Assembly (NCBI GenBank): GCA_037074615.1
Contig: CM073554.1
Span: 20,038,501-20,102,500, forward strand
Origin: Leucaena leucocephala
Taxonomy: Eukaryota > Streptophyta > Magnoliopsida > Fabales > Fabaceae
Length of the DNA: 64,000 bases
Reading direction: 5' to 3'
A program made the translations under genes and the position numbers. Shown here piece by piece: positions 47,092 through 59,045 of this stretch. Position 1 is the first letter of the stretch; every line of letters starts with the position of its first letter. The notes under the pieces were generated by a model, which was given only the letters and a program-made list of their open reading frames with translations, ran no database searches and was not told the origin of the DNA.

Positions 47092-48349
47092 TCATATATA
47101 GTTGTTATTATAACTATAATTGCATATTTTTAGAAGCCATAATTTACGTAGTTATTACAATTTTGTGGACATATTTTTCTCTTCTATCTAAAAACATTGT
47201 GTGATAGTCTGATTATAAGAGTAATGCAATCTATCTCTGTATTATTACTCAATCTAAATGAACTTATGATTACAGAGAATCCTTAATTGCATATTTATAA
47301 AAATACTGATATGGAAATTGCTGGCAATCCTTCCACTAGAAGAAATGAAAGGAAAAAATCAAAGGGGGAAAACCAGAAAGCATCATAGGGAAGAATTTTT
47401 CTCCAAATTCAGCTCCCCTTCGCCGCTGTTTCTTCTCATTCTTATGCTTTTCCATCTCCGGAATTTTCCATATGATCCTGCGAAAACGGTTACTCCTACT
47501 AGTGTCTGTTCAGTCACTTCCTCCAAAATATTCTTTCCTTCATTTAGATTTACTGCATTGTGGCCGTCCTCATTTGGGTTTGCTGCATTGTGGGCCGTTT
47601 TCTCACTATTTCCTGGCCCATTCATGACACGTTGTTTAGATAAAGAAGCTTCAAAAGTTCAAATGATTGGAAGGAAAATAAAAAAAGAGATAAAGAAGCT
47701 TCAAACGAAATTTTATACATTGAGCAACTTAAAAGGCATATGCCTAAAGAATAAGCCAACATGATCGGAATAATTGGTTAATATTTTTTTATATAATTAA
47801 TATAAAAATTAGATAATTAATTTAAATAAATTAAAAAATTATAGTTATATTAATTATTTATAACAAATATAGTTTAATGTTTTTAAAATATTGTATTTTA
47901 TTATAATTATCTTTTAATAGAACCCTTTCTCAAGCACAATAAATAAAAATATTTTAAAAAATATATAAATTTAAAAGATAAAATAGATTAAATATTATAT
48001 TTATAATACAATTAAATATATTAACTAGTTTTTATATTAAGTGAAAAAAGATAATTAAATTATCCTTAAAAATGAGATAAATGCTGCAGCAGTGAGGCAG
48101 TACGTGGAATCATCCACGGTATTGTAGTACAAAATAATTAAGAGTCTTTATCTTCATTAGAAAAAAGTGCCACTACTTTTCTTTTGTGTGTTTTAGAAGA
48201 GACTTTAAAATTAAAAAAAAATAGAACAAATAAACATATATGTTTGAAAAGATAGACACTTATTTTTCTGCGCAAATTAAGATTTGGGAGTAGGTAGCGG
48301 AAAAAAAAGAACACGAAAAAATGGAATTCACTTGCATAGATAGTGTGTG
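47092..48349. other. Intergenic between kinase pseudogene and MITE
   Basis: A GC-richer stretch at about 47330-47650 has overlapping open frames on both strands (148 codons plus, 80 codons minus), with no recognisable domain. The rest is AT-rich. The missing B-lectin half of the pseudogene is not present here. Confidence 0.35.
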
Positions 48350-49060
48350 TTTTGTTTTCACAAAAAGCAAGTTTTTAAAAATATTTTTAACCCAAATTAT
48401 AATTTATTTTTTTTTAAAATAAATAATTATATTTATATAAAAAAATTTATAGACTAAATTATAATTTTAAACTATAATTTTAAATAAATTTTAAAAAATA
48501 GATTTCTAGTGGGAGAAAAAATTTATAAATTATTTAATTATTATTTTATTATATTTTTTTAATATAGTTTTTTCCCTTCTCTCTATGTTTTTTTGTATTG
48601 ACAATAATCACTCGCCATCTTACATTCGTTGCCATCCCTCACTCATAGTCGCTGTCATTATTGTCACGCTAGATTGTTGTTGTCTTCTTCTCCCCCGTCC
48701 ATATCTATGTGCTTTCTTAATGGGAAGTGGAGATCTGTGTGCTTTTGTGACTGTGGAGATGAATGGAGGTGTTGGCGTCGTTGTGGAGGTGACTGGACTT
48801 ATTGATGGTGACTGGTCATTGTGGCAAAACAGTTATCGTCAAGATCGGAGGTGTCAGCATGGGAGAAGTTGATGATGATGAACGTAGTACGTGTTTAATT
48901 ATTTATTTTTTTAATTTATCCTCTTTCTAATAATTTACTGATCATAAAAATTATTTTAATAATAATTATTCATACACTCATTTATTCATATTTAATTTTT
49001 TTATAAGTCATTTTTTAAAAAAATTTATCTAAAATCATTTTTAAATCATTTTTAAATCAT
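48350..49060. mobile_element. MITE-superfamily copy with a GC-richer core
   Basis: Flanks match 59046-59792: TTTTTAACCCAAATT(A/T)TAATTT on the left, and CTAATAATTTACTGATCATAAAAATTATTTTAATAATAATTATTC followed by CACTCATTTATTCA type sequence on the right. The core (about 48590-48885) is GC-richer, with a 95-codon open frame rich in Val, Cys and Gly that I do not recognise. It does not align by eye with the cores of the 15.1-kb or 59-kb copies. Confidence 0.5.
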
Positions 49061-49602
49061 TTTTTCTATAAATTATTATCTAAAAATAATACAATCATAT
49101 ATCTAACGGAAATCACTTGTAAATCTAACAGAAATAATTAATCTTTTATAATATAATAAATTAAAATTTAAATATCTGATATGAGAGATATCTATATTTA
49201 ATGATTAACTATATCTTAAGTAAGATTGTCTTTAATAAAAATAATAAATAAAGAATTAGCGTTGTGTTTTATTTTTTTTTTTGTTTTTGAATAATTTCAA
49301 TTAAAGTATTATTAGAATCACAATTAATTACTTCGGTAGGAGATCATTGTGCAATAAGACAGGCCTTATTTTAATCACGAATATAATATTTTTTAAGCAT
49401 ATAAAAGGAAATATCTTATACGCATCAAACGCCGCCGTATTCGATGGCTTTGGAATTTTACACATGTGGACCCAACCTTATGGCAAAGGGCAATTCCTCA
49501 TCTTCTTCACACACGCACAGCCACGCGTATGTGTTTATATGTCAAGCGCATTTCAAGCGCATTTCTTACTTCGCTCTTTCCTTTTTCTTCGTACATTTTG
49601 AT
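49061..49602. other. Upstream region of receptor kinase copy 2
   Basis: AT-rich DNA to about 49420, then a more GC-balanced leader. The reading frame is open upstream to 49444, but this extension lacks a signal peptide and resembles leader sequence. The proximal promoter lies here. Confidence 0.4.
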
Positions 49603-52038
49603 ATGGCTGCAGTTTCATTAATCGTACACATTCTTCTCCTCCTATCTCTGTATTTTCAGTGCTCTTCATCTTCATCAACATCACTTAACAGTGGCTTCTC
49701 TCTCTCAGTGGAGAAACCAGAAGATGTTATAATCTCACAAAACGGCGTCTTCTCTGCTGGCTTCTACGCCGTCGGTGAAAACGCGTATGTTTTCTCCGTT
49801 TGGTTCACCCAAAACCCCACCGTCGTTTGGACGGCAAACCGTGACCATCCGGTCAACGGAAAACGGTCTTCACTTTCCCTCCATACCGGAAACCTTGTCC
49901 TCTCTGATGCCGGACAGTTTGAAGTGTGGTCCACCGACACTACCTCGTCTTCGCCGGCACAATTGATTCTCAACAACAATGGAAATCTAATACTTTACGA
50001 ACTCAAATTAAACGAAAGAAATATTCTGTGGCAGAGCTTCGATTTCCCGACAAACACTCTACTTCCTGAACAACAACTCACAAGATCCTCAAAGCTTGTC
50101 TCTGATAGAAGCATCACCAACCATTCCTCCGGTTACTACATGCTTTCATTCGATGAAGACAACGTTCTTAACCTTTTGTACGATGGCCCCGACCTCTCCA
50201 GCAAATATTGGCCAGTTCCATGGCTTGTGAGCTGGGATGCAGGAAGGTTTACTTTCAATAGTAGGAGAATTGCAGTGTTAGACTCCATCGGAAGTTTCAA
50301 TTCAACAGACAATTTCGGATTCAAGACTTCAGATTATGGGGTTTTGAGACAAAGATTATTTAAACTAGATTCTGATGGAAACATCCGAGTGTACAGCCTA
50401 CAGAATGATCAATGGGAGGTGACGTGGCAAGCCTTGTCTGATGGTTGTATTGTTCATGGACTTTGTGGGGCAAACAGCACGTGCATGTATGATTCAAGAG
50501 AAGGAAGGAAGTGTTCGTGTCTTCCAGGATATAGAATGAAGAACCATAGAGATTGGTCTTATGGTTGTGAACTCAAATTTCAACTTTCATGCGATAAAAA
50601 TGAGTCAACGTTCATCAAATTGCGAGATGTTGAGCTATATGGATATGATTATTTTTATAAGGAAAACATCAGTTATAGTGATTGTGAGAATGCCTGCTTA
50701 CAAGATTGTAAGTGCCGGGCGTTTCAGTACTCATCATTTACAAGTAATGGTGTATTTCGATGCTATACGAAAAGACTTATGCTAAATGGTCGTCGATCGC
50801 CAAGCTTCAGTGGAACAACGTACTTGAGGCTGCCCAAAACTAAAAACGATGTAAATGGCCTGTTCTTTGCAGATGAAGAATTTGCTGAAGAAAATGGTCA
50901 ATTCTGTTCAGTGGCGAAGCTCGAAAGAGCCTATGCTAAGAGACATGCCAGCAGTTTTGTGAAGTTCTTGCTTTGGTTTTCTGTCGCAATTGGGATTTTT
51001 GAAGTCCTCTTCATTTCTGTAACTTGGTTTTCTTTGATGAGAACCAAACAAAACTCTGATGTGAATCAACTAAGGTACAATTTTCTGTCACCTTTTGGTT
51101 TCAGAAAATATAGTTACTCTGAGCTAAAACAAGCAACAAAAGGGTTCACAGAAGAAATTGGAAGAGGAGCGAGTGGAATAGTGTACAAAGGAGTATTGCC
51201 AGATCAGCGAATCGCTGCAATAAAGAAGCTGAATAATGACAACATTGGAGCCAAACGAGATGAAGCGGAATTCCTAGCTGAAGTGAGCATAATCGGTAAG
51301 CTTAACCACATGAACTTGATCGAAATGTGGGGTTATTGTGCTGAGGGAAAGCATAGGCTATTGGTTTACGAGTTCATGGAGAAAGGTTCTTTAGCAGAAA
51401 ATCTCAAATCAAACACTCTAGATTGGACCAAAAGATTCAACATCGCCCTCGGAACAGCAAGGGTTCTAGCTTACTTGCACGAAGAATGCTTGGAATGGAT
51501 TCTGCATTGTGACATAAAGCCTCAGAATATTCTTCTGGATTCAAATTACCAACCAAAGGTAGCAGATTTCGGCTTATCTAAGCTTCTCAATCGGAATGAC
51601 CAAAGCACTCAAAGCTTGTCAATGATAAGAGGAACAAGAGGATATATGGCGCCTGAGTGGATTTTCAACCAGCCAATAACGTCAAAGGTTGATGTGTATG
51701 GCTATGGGATCGTTGTGTTGGAGATGATAACAGGAAGGAGTCCAATGACGATGGAAATTCATAATGGTGATGGTGAAGAAGAGGCTCATGAGAATGTGAG
51801 GCTTGTGACGTGGGTGAGAGAGAAGAAGAACAAAACGACGTCGTTAGAGGAAGGGTCATCTTGGGTAGAGCAGGTAATTGATGCTGCCATTGGATCAGAG
51901 CTTGAGATTGATGCAATGCAAAAGATAGAAACTTTGGCAAATGTGGCTTTGAAGTGCGTTGAGGAAAACAAGGATGATAGGCCGAGCATGAGCCGAGTTG
52001 TTGAGATGCTTCAAAGCCATGAAGATGATGCTTCTTGA
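49603..52038 (+). CDS. G-type lectin S-receptor-like Ser/Thr kinase (ZmPK1-like), copy 2
   Basis: Intronless paralog of copy 1, 811 aa from the ATG at 49603, which opens the signal peptide MAAVSLIVHILLLLSLYF. An in-frame ATG at 49444 would add 53 residues ahead of the signal peptide and is unlikely. Domain order matches copy 1: B-lectin, S-locus region, EGF-like (CSCLPGYRMKNHRDWSYGC), PAN with CENACLQDCKCRAFQY, transmembrane helix starting FVKFLLWFSVAIGIFEVLF, and a kinase with GRGASGIVYKG, AAIKKL, HCDIKPQNILLD, DFGLSKLL and GYMAPEW. It is a non-RD kinase (HCD). The lectin half and the end of the kinase differ clearly from copy 1, whereas the kinase N-lobe and catalytic loop are essentially identical in DNA. 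The tail ends LQSHEDDAS. Ligand unknown. Confidence 0.93.
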   Translation: MAAVSLIVHILLLLSLYFQCSSSSSTSLNSGFSLSVEKPEDVIISQNGVFSAGFYAVGENAYVFSVWFTQNPTVVWTANRDHPVNGKRSSLSLHTGNLVLSDAGQFEVWSTDTTSSSPAQLILNNNGNLILYELKLNERNILWQSFDFPTNTLLPEQQLTRSSKLVSDRSITNHSSGYYMLSFDEDNVLNLLYDGPDLSSKYWPVPWLVSWDAGRFTFNSRRIAVLDSIGSFNSTDNFGFKTSDYGVLRQRLFKLDSDGNIRVYSLQNDQWEVTWQALSDGCIVHGLCGANSTCMYDSREGRKCSCLPGYRMKNHRDWSYGCELKFQLSCDKNESTFIKLRDVELYGYDYFYKENISYSDCENACLQDCKCRAFQYSSFTSNGVFRCYTKRLMLNGRRSPSFSGTTYLRLPKTKNDVNGLFFADEEFAEENGQFCSVAKLERAYAKRHASSFVKFLLWFSVAIGIFEVLFISVTWFSLMRTKQNSDVNQLRYNFLSPFGFRKYSYSELKQATKGFTEEIGRGASGIVYKGVLPDQRIAAIKKLNNDNIGAKRDEAEFLAEVSIIGKLNHMNLIEMWGYCAEGKHRLLVYEFMEKGSLAENLKSNTLDWTKRFNIALGTARVLAYLHEECLEWILHCDIKPQNILLDSNYQPKVADFGLSKLLNRNDQSTQSLSMIRGTRGYMAPEWIFNQPITSKVDVYGYGIVVLEMITGRSPMTMEIHNGDGEEEAHENVRLVTWVREKKNKTTSLEEGSSWVEQVIDAAIGSELEIDAMQKIETLANVALKCVEENKDDRPSMSRVVEMLQSHEDDAS

Positions 52039-53191
52039 TTGTATGTTTCTTGTGATTTGTGAGCAAGATGTCTATAGGTCTGACACTAAGCTCATATTGT
52101 AATAATTTCTCTTTTGTTTGCTATCTTAATAAATTGAGATTATGTACCTTCTTTAAAATTTTACAATAAACTCGTCTAAATTTTTATCTCTGTACAATTT
52201 AAAATTTAAGAAGATTTTCTACGTATCAATTAAATTTAAGAGGTTATATGTATTTTAAAATAAAATTTTAAAAAAATATACAATTGACAGTTGGAATTTT
52301 TTGCACAACCTTAAAAACTCATGGAGGTTTATGATTAAGTTTTAAATGTTAAAGAGATTATTAGCATTATTTAAAATTTATAGAAGTTTTGTGTATCTTA
52401 ACCTTAAAATAAGGAAATGTTAATTACTCTAATTCTTTTTTTATTTTTGAGAAGTTTGAAAAAAAATTGTTATCTCAAACTATTCATAGTAAATGTATTG
52501 GGCCCAAACAAAAAATGTTGTCAGTGGCTTTTACCTTAGAAAAATTTTGTCAAAAAATGTATGTAAAAATTTTGTGAAGCACAAATACTTTTTATATGTA
52601 AAAAATCATTGAACATTTCTTACCAATAAAATTTTTGACAGGAGACTTTTTTCTAATAGGTGCTGGCATGACACTTCACATATTTTTTATTCTTTAAGAG
52701 AGAGCATACAATGGCATGTTTTGACTTTTGACTTTTGTGTTTTTTAGATAGAGAGAATTCTAAGTATCACATAAAAAATGTATTGTTGAAGCTAAGCATA
52801 TCAAAGCATATGAACACACTTTAATTTGGCGTCACAAGCATATATTCATTAAAATTTTATATTGGTATATATGCTGATGAAGCATATAATTCTCTTCGAC
52901 CTTAAAAAATAAACACATGATTCACTCACCTATTAGATTAAAACTACATTGCAAAGCCGCCATGATTAAAAAACTTTAATAATGATTATAGTATTTAATT
53001 GCAATTATTTATTAAAATTCAAAGAATTTGATATTATGTCGTTGTCAAAATTATGCAACTTGATGGAATGTTTACTTTTAAAAAAGATATAGAAATTTAT
53101 AAGATGAGGAGTAATCAATTAACCTAGTCTATATAAAATTATAAATAGAAAAAGGGTATTCTTACATGCATTAATTTATTAATTTTTTTTA

Positions 53192-53234
<43 letters not shown>

Positions 53235-55383
53235 GCGTAAGCGGCCGAGCTTTACGAGTTGAGTTGTACGATGACAAGTCAAGAATTAATTAATATAAGG
53301 GAATCGAAAGTGCTTATTTTCAAAATCTTAATTAATCTTCTCAAGTAATAGAAGTTCTATCTCTTCTTTATTATATTCTAAACAACTCACACATTGACCA
53401 AACAGTAAATCAACACCAAATGTAATATACTCACTTTTTTCTTTGGATACCAGTAATTGACCAGGTCAAATTTAAATATTATCAGATTTAATTAGAGGTT
53501 ATAAGCTGATCATTTTAATCTCATACTATTTTTCTAAATTTTCTTTTGTTAATCAGTTATACGATCTATCTCTACGATCCTGTAATTTTTTATGCAACGG
53601 TCTAGATTGAATATATTTCATAGTAGTTGTTGTTTTAATCCGATTAAATATTTGGCACAAGATTTGGAACAGAATATTTAATCCAATTTAATCAGGACAG
53701 AATATTCGGAGCAAGATTTTTTATTAGTCAAACTAATGAATAATATTATTTATACAAGATAACCTAACAAACATGTTTTTTGGGACAAGATAACTTAACA
53801 TTAAATTATATATATTGAGGAATTTAAGGTGGCAAAGAAAGAGAAATTTAAAATGTCAAAGGTCCAAGGCCAACAACGGAAGTTTGGGACAAATGGTTGG
53901 ATCTGGATTCCGTGGGAGGCTTGAAGACACGGAAAAGATGTACCGCGACACGTGGAAGGGTCTGAGGCATCGAAACGATCAACGGATTAAAGTATTTTAG
54001 CCTGTAGATTAATGAAACATGGAATCCATCTTTTCCATTACAGCAGTGGAGGTCAGAACTCTTTCTGAACCCGGCTCTTCAGATATTTTGAAATTGTTGT
54101 AAGATTCTTGAAATCATTGTACTCCTCCTATATTTAATATATAATTTATTTAATAAAATTAAAAATATTAATTAAATTAATTGATATGATATATTTTTTT
54201 AAAGTACCATAATTAATCATTTTTCTTAACTCTTTTACTCTTTCCTTTACTTAATGATTTTTAAGAGAATATCGATTAGGGTAATTTGAAAATAATTAAT
54301 AAATATAGAAAATATATCTTATACTTAAGACAAAGATAAACTCTTAAATTAGGTTGTATATTAAAAATATGAGGAGTATAAAACATAATCTTAAAAAATA
54401 AAAATTAGAAAAAATAATTATAAATTACGATTAAAACCAAAATTATATTTTAGTTCCATTTAGTAATAATAATATATTATAAAAGTTATATAAATGATGG
54501 GGTAGAGGTAGAATAATAAGTTTTATTATATATAAATATTTTTCTAAAAATAGTAAGGTTATCATTTTTCATGTGAAATTAACTATTTTTCTCTCCCCTG
54601 CAGTCAAGCATAAGGAGAAAAAACTATCACACTTATCTCTTCTCTCCCATATTCGGTCTAATTAGATGTTGTTTCGGATCGGCCCAGAGTCGGGTGATTC
54701 TTTAATCCAACTTAGTTTAAGAATTTCCCGACTGTATTGCAGCAAATTTCAACAAAAGGTATATTCCTTTACAATATATTGGCCACACATGGCCCATAAA
54801 AACATTCTCATGTTATGCAACTTCAATATATTGGTCTCAAATACTCGCTCATTTTTAAACATAAAATCTCATTTATAATTACATTACAAACAAAAGTTTA
54901 TATTTAGAATCGAAAAAGTAATATCAAATATCAGGTCTTGAGAGAAAGATAGCTTTTTTTAAAAGAGAGAATAGACCGGGGGCGGGGAGAGGCTAAGGAT
55001 CTTAATATTGTTATGTGTAGTCTGAAGTAATGCTTCCTTGAATTCATAGAGATTATATATACAAATACATAATATGTCTGTGTCCACACTATTCATAATG
55101 CCTGTGGAGCAATGGAGACGAAGGGCCAAAAAAATATGTAAAAGAAAAACATATATAGTGTTTGCCCAAATCTTACCAAAACATAGAATATTGAGAATGA
55201 AGATCACATGTATATGTATATTTTTATATATGTGCGATTTCACACAGAGGAAGCATACAGTTTGCTGCGATCAATTTGCAGAAGTTAGAGATCCCATCGA
55301 ACAGTATTGGCTTGTTTAGCAGCATTATTATTATGTTGGCTTTCAGAGGAATAAGTTTCATCATCATCATCATCATCATGGCC
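52039..55383. other. Long intergenic region, no gene recognised
   Basis: AT-rich, with a long (TA)n tract at about 53197-53230 that ends in TGAGGCGTAAGCGGCCGAGC, unusually GC-rich for its setting. A 61-codon open frame at 53815-54000 (basic, no known motif) sits in a GC-balanced 200-bp patch that may be a gene relic. Nothing else is supported. Confidence 0.35.
53197..53231. repeat. (TA)n microsatellite
   Basis: About 17 consecutive TA units in the intergenic region between the receptor kinase cluster and the RLCK gene. Confidence 0.85.
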
Positions 55384-57345
55384 TCATCCTCCTGCTTCAG
55401 AATCATTAATATTGTCTGTCCCAAGGAAGCTAAGGGCACTCACTACATCTCTCATTAATGGCCTCGCAGAAGCTTCCTCGTTCAGGCACATGGCTGCCAT
55501 TGCCACTGCTTGGTTCAGTGCTTTCGAAGGGAAGTTCCCTTTCAGAAGAGGATCTGCTAGTTCTGCATGTCTATGAGGCTCCTTGAACATTGGTTGTGCC
55601 TGATTGATTGGGGTTAAAACAAACATTTCAATTTTCAGAATCATCACTGGTTTTTGGCAGCAAATCCAGCAAAAGGGAAAATTATTAGCTTCTGATGATG
55701 GAGCTTTGATGTTTTGCTGCATGCACAAACTAATCATTCATAATGTCTAAAAAAAGGATGATGCAATGCATGAGGCTCCCACCACGTGGGATTTGGGTGT
55801 ACGCGGTCTTAATTTTATAAGCCAAAATACTATTTCCAGAATTTAAAATCATGAGCACATACAGCAATCTTTTATTATGTCTACTCACAAATAATTAACT
55901 TGGTCAAGCTGCCATCAACATGGCAATCTTTTGTGCAGGTGTATAAAAACATAACATGATTTAAATTAAAAAAAAAAACATTTTCTTTAGAAACAAAAGC
56001 TATCGTGATATATGACTACAAAAGATTGCTTCTGAGGAGTTATATTAGGTTGTATAATGGCAGGATCCAAAGAAAATGAGGGAAATAGTGGACTGACCCA
56101 AGTGACAAGGTTTTGTTCACGTGTGGATCTTGTGGTGTCAATGACTCTTTTTCCGGTGATCAATTCGAGCAAGACAACTCCAAAACTATAGACGTCTGAT
56201 TTTACAGTGAGTTGACCTGTTCGTTGATATTCAGGAGCACAATATCCATAAGTTCCCATGACTCTAGTAGAAACATGGGACTTGTCTCCCATGGGTCCAA
56301 GCTTGGCTAGTCCGAAATCTGAAAGTTTTGCATTGAAATCCTTGTCTAGCAAGATGTTGGCCGCTTTCAAGTCCCTATAGATCACTGGCGGATTCGCCTT
56401 GTCATGCAAATATTCTAACCCTTTTGCAGCTCCCAAGGCTATTTTCATCCTTTGATTCCAATCTAGTGGCTTTTGATCAAGAGACACATCTGAAAATTTA
56501 GTTCATCACATTGGAAATGAATACTACAACAATAACAATAAAAACTTTATCTTACTAGATGGGATTAACTACATAAATAAGAGTTCTTTTCTTTTTTGGG
56601 TTCAAACTCTAAAAACATATGACACGTTTAAGGAGAATTATGATGATACCAAGAAGACGATCCTCTACAGATCCAGATGGCATGTACTCGTATACCAAAA
56701 GTCTCTGATCTCCATCAGCACAATAACCAACTAGATTCACTAGATTTTCATGATGTAAGAGGCTCAACATCAACACTTCAACAAGGAACTCTCTATTCCC
56801 TTGAAATCCATTCCTGTCAAGTTGCTTCACAGCTACATCCTATAACGAAGAAGAAAAGCCTAATATATAAGAAGTTCACAATGGAAGCCCATGTTATTGT
56901 TGATATTTAATTACCTGGTTGATTTTTTCTATTCGCCCTTTATAAACCCTTCCGAATCCACCTTCACCAATTAGGGTTTCTTTCCTGAAGTTCTTTGTTG
57001 CCACCGCTAGATCTCGGAAGGTAAAGTTCTGTGAAGCAATATTGTTATTGCCGTCAATGTCTTTGATGGCATCCTTATTTGTTTCAGCTTCTGTCGTCGG
57101 CTGTGAAGTGGGCTTGGGATTAGGGTTTTGAGTTTCTGCACAAAACATAATGTTCATTACATAGGGAGAACTGTGCATTATATATATATAGAGAGAGAGG
57201 GGAAATGAGTGATGTTACCATGGCGTGGCTGTGTAGAGGCTTCTAATGTAACAGAAGTTGTAGATGGAGACAAGTCTGTATTCTTTCCATTTTTCTTTGA
57301 CAATCTCTTTTCTGTGTGTGAAGAAAAACATGCGAAGCAACTCAT
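55384..57345 (-). CDS. Receptor-like cytoplasmic kinase VII (PBS1-like/PBL), five exons
   Basis: Cytoplasmic Ser/Thr kinase of the RLCK-VII type, which relays signals from cell-surface receptor kinases. Exons 57345-57219, 57135-56915, 56839-56650, 56489-56098 and 55599-55384 join in frame to 381 aa; all introns are GT-AG. The N-terminus is MSCFACFSSHTEKR: cysteines suited to palmitoylation but no Gly at position 2, so no N-myristoylation. The kinase runs from about residue 80 (FTFRDLAVATKNFRKE): GEGGFGRVYKG at 99-109, Lys 121 in VAVK, YRDLKAANILLD with Asp 219, DFG at 237-239, and YGYCAPEY. The tail has AQPMFKEPHRHAELADPLLK, then RPLMRDVVSALSFLG. The ARPLMRDVV and ELADPLL motifs are standard for the family. 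Length is typical for shorter PBL members (about 380-450). The exact PBL number is not assigned. Confidence 0.92.
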
Positions 57346-59045
57346 TTGTGCGTTGAATATAATTAATTTTTCTTCAAACTGGAAGCCTAATTATTGTCTG
57401 CAAAAATGTCAATATATATATAACAGATAATTCAATTCCTCAAAATCCCTTTGCTCCAGTCTGCATCCAAATCTCCAATAATTAAGTAAGTTTTAAAGAA
57501 GGAAATCACAACATGTTGATAATGAAACCTTAATTCAAGAGGAGTGCCAGATTGAAGATGTGATTAAAAGTAAAGCTACCAAAACATAGCTAGCTTGATG
57601 CTTTAATTAATTAACTTGCCATAATAGTATTTGGGATCGACTGACCCAACAATAAAAAACTTGGCATAGAGAAGAATGTAACGTAATTAGATGAGAAGTT
57701 TTCGTGTGTTGGGTCAGTCAAAGGAACAAACATGGGTGACACCTTGTTTTATACGAGGTTGCCGAACAAACTGGAGAGGAAAATGATCTTGTGCACATTT
57801 TTTGGGATGTGCAAGTGTACACCTGATTTGGACTGTCCAAAACTACTCCACCAAATCAGATTTGAAATTTGAACAGTTCAAAATTTTAAATTAAAAAATA
57901 TTAAAATGCGAAATTATTGAAATTCAGATCGTCCAAGTCCGATATATTCGCTACATATCTCTAAAGATATGTGGAGGATCGATCCATGTTGTGCCATCTT
58001 GAGCATGACAGAGAAGGGACAGTAAATGTTAAACCAATTCAGACCAATTTGTGGAGTATAAGTTATTATGCTGTTGAATAGGATTATTTTAGAATGTTTT
58101 GAGATAAAGAAAGATACAAAACATATATTTTTGCCAATTAGATTAGCCATATAGTTACTATTACTGAAAATAAGGATATAACTCAGGCTATGTTTTTTTT
58201 TAACATAACCAGTTAAATATTAAAGGTAACTCAGGCTATGTTCTTTTTATAACATTATGCCCCCTCAATATATTTGATCAATATGTTTTTGTGAGACCAG
58301 AAGTTACCCTTTGTGGAGAGGGAAGACTTATCTCTTTTAAATCAAAAGATAGACCCTTTTTAACTAGGTTTACTCCATACATAAAAGTTAAGAAAATAAA
58401 ATCCCTAGCTATTTGCTCAAGAGACAATAGTCACTATCACTCATGAGTTGATCGTTGTGTGTAATTGATCAGGAGACAATATTTATATTTTGTATACATA
58501 TTCTTTAAATTATATTAATTTAATTAAAATCAGTTCGACCACAACTCGACCATTAAACCTTAACTAAGTACCTTGGTTGGTTTAATGTTCCATCAGGTTC
58601 TGAAAACATTGATTATAGGTCAATAATAGAAGCTTGTGTTATTAACATGGCATATTTGATGATTTTAGTGATTTGTAAGGGACAAAAAAAAAATTTATTA
58701 TAATCCTGGTGTCGTTGACTATATATTTCACATGTACGATAAAGATATGGATAAATATTGTCTTAAATATTTTTATTTTTCATACATATTCTTTAAATTA
58801 TATTAATTAATTTAATTAAAATCAATCTGATCACAATCCAACCATTGAACCTTAAATTAGTACCTTGGCCGGTTCAATGTCCGGTCAGGTGTTGAAAACA
58901 ACAGCTCATCAAGTTCGTACCTAGGTTTCTTGAATGTAGTAAATATTAGTTGAAACTTGTCCTAAATGCTTTTTGAGACAAAAAAATTATGAAAAGTAGT
59001 AAATTCTCATGCTGCAGGAAGATACATAAAAAGTTTTTAGTTAGA
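57346..59045. other. Upstream of the RLCK gene, intergenic
   Basis: The first few hundred bases presumably hold the RLCK promoter. A direct repeat pair lies further on: 58478-58612 and 58772-58905 share ATATTCTTTAAATTATATTAA, TTAATTAAAATCA, CAAC(T/C)C(G/A)ACCATT and GTACCTTGG(T/C)(T/C)GGTT blocks. No gene was recognised. Confidence 0.4.
58478..58905. repeat. Direct repeat pair, about 130 bp each, 294 bp apart
   Basis: The unit at 58478-58612 recurs at 58772-58905 in the same orientation with roughly 80-85% identity by eye. It could be a tandem duplication or the short repeats of a small, decayed LTR-type element. No primer-binding site or internal coding sequence is evident. Confidence 0.5.

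Noticed and set aside
47318..47764. 148-codon plus and 80-codon minus open frames
   Set aside because: Overlapping frames on both strands, neither with a known domain. Noted only as a GC-richer stretch.
49444..49602. 53-residue N-terminal extension of receptor kinase copy 2
   Set aside because: It would bury the signal peptide. The paralog has no such extension and the sequence looks like leader.
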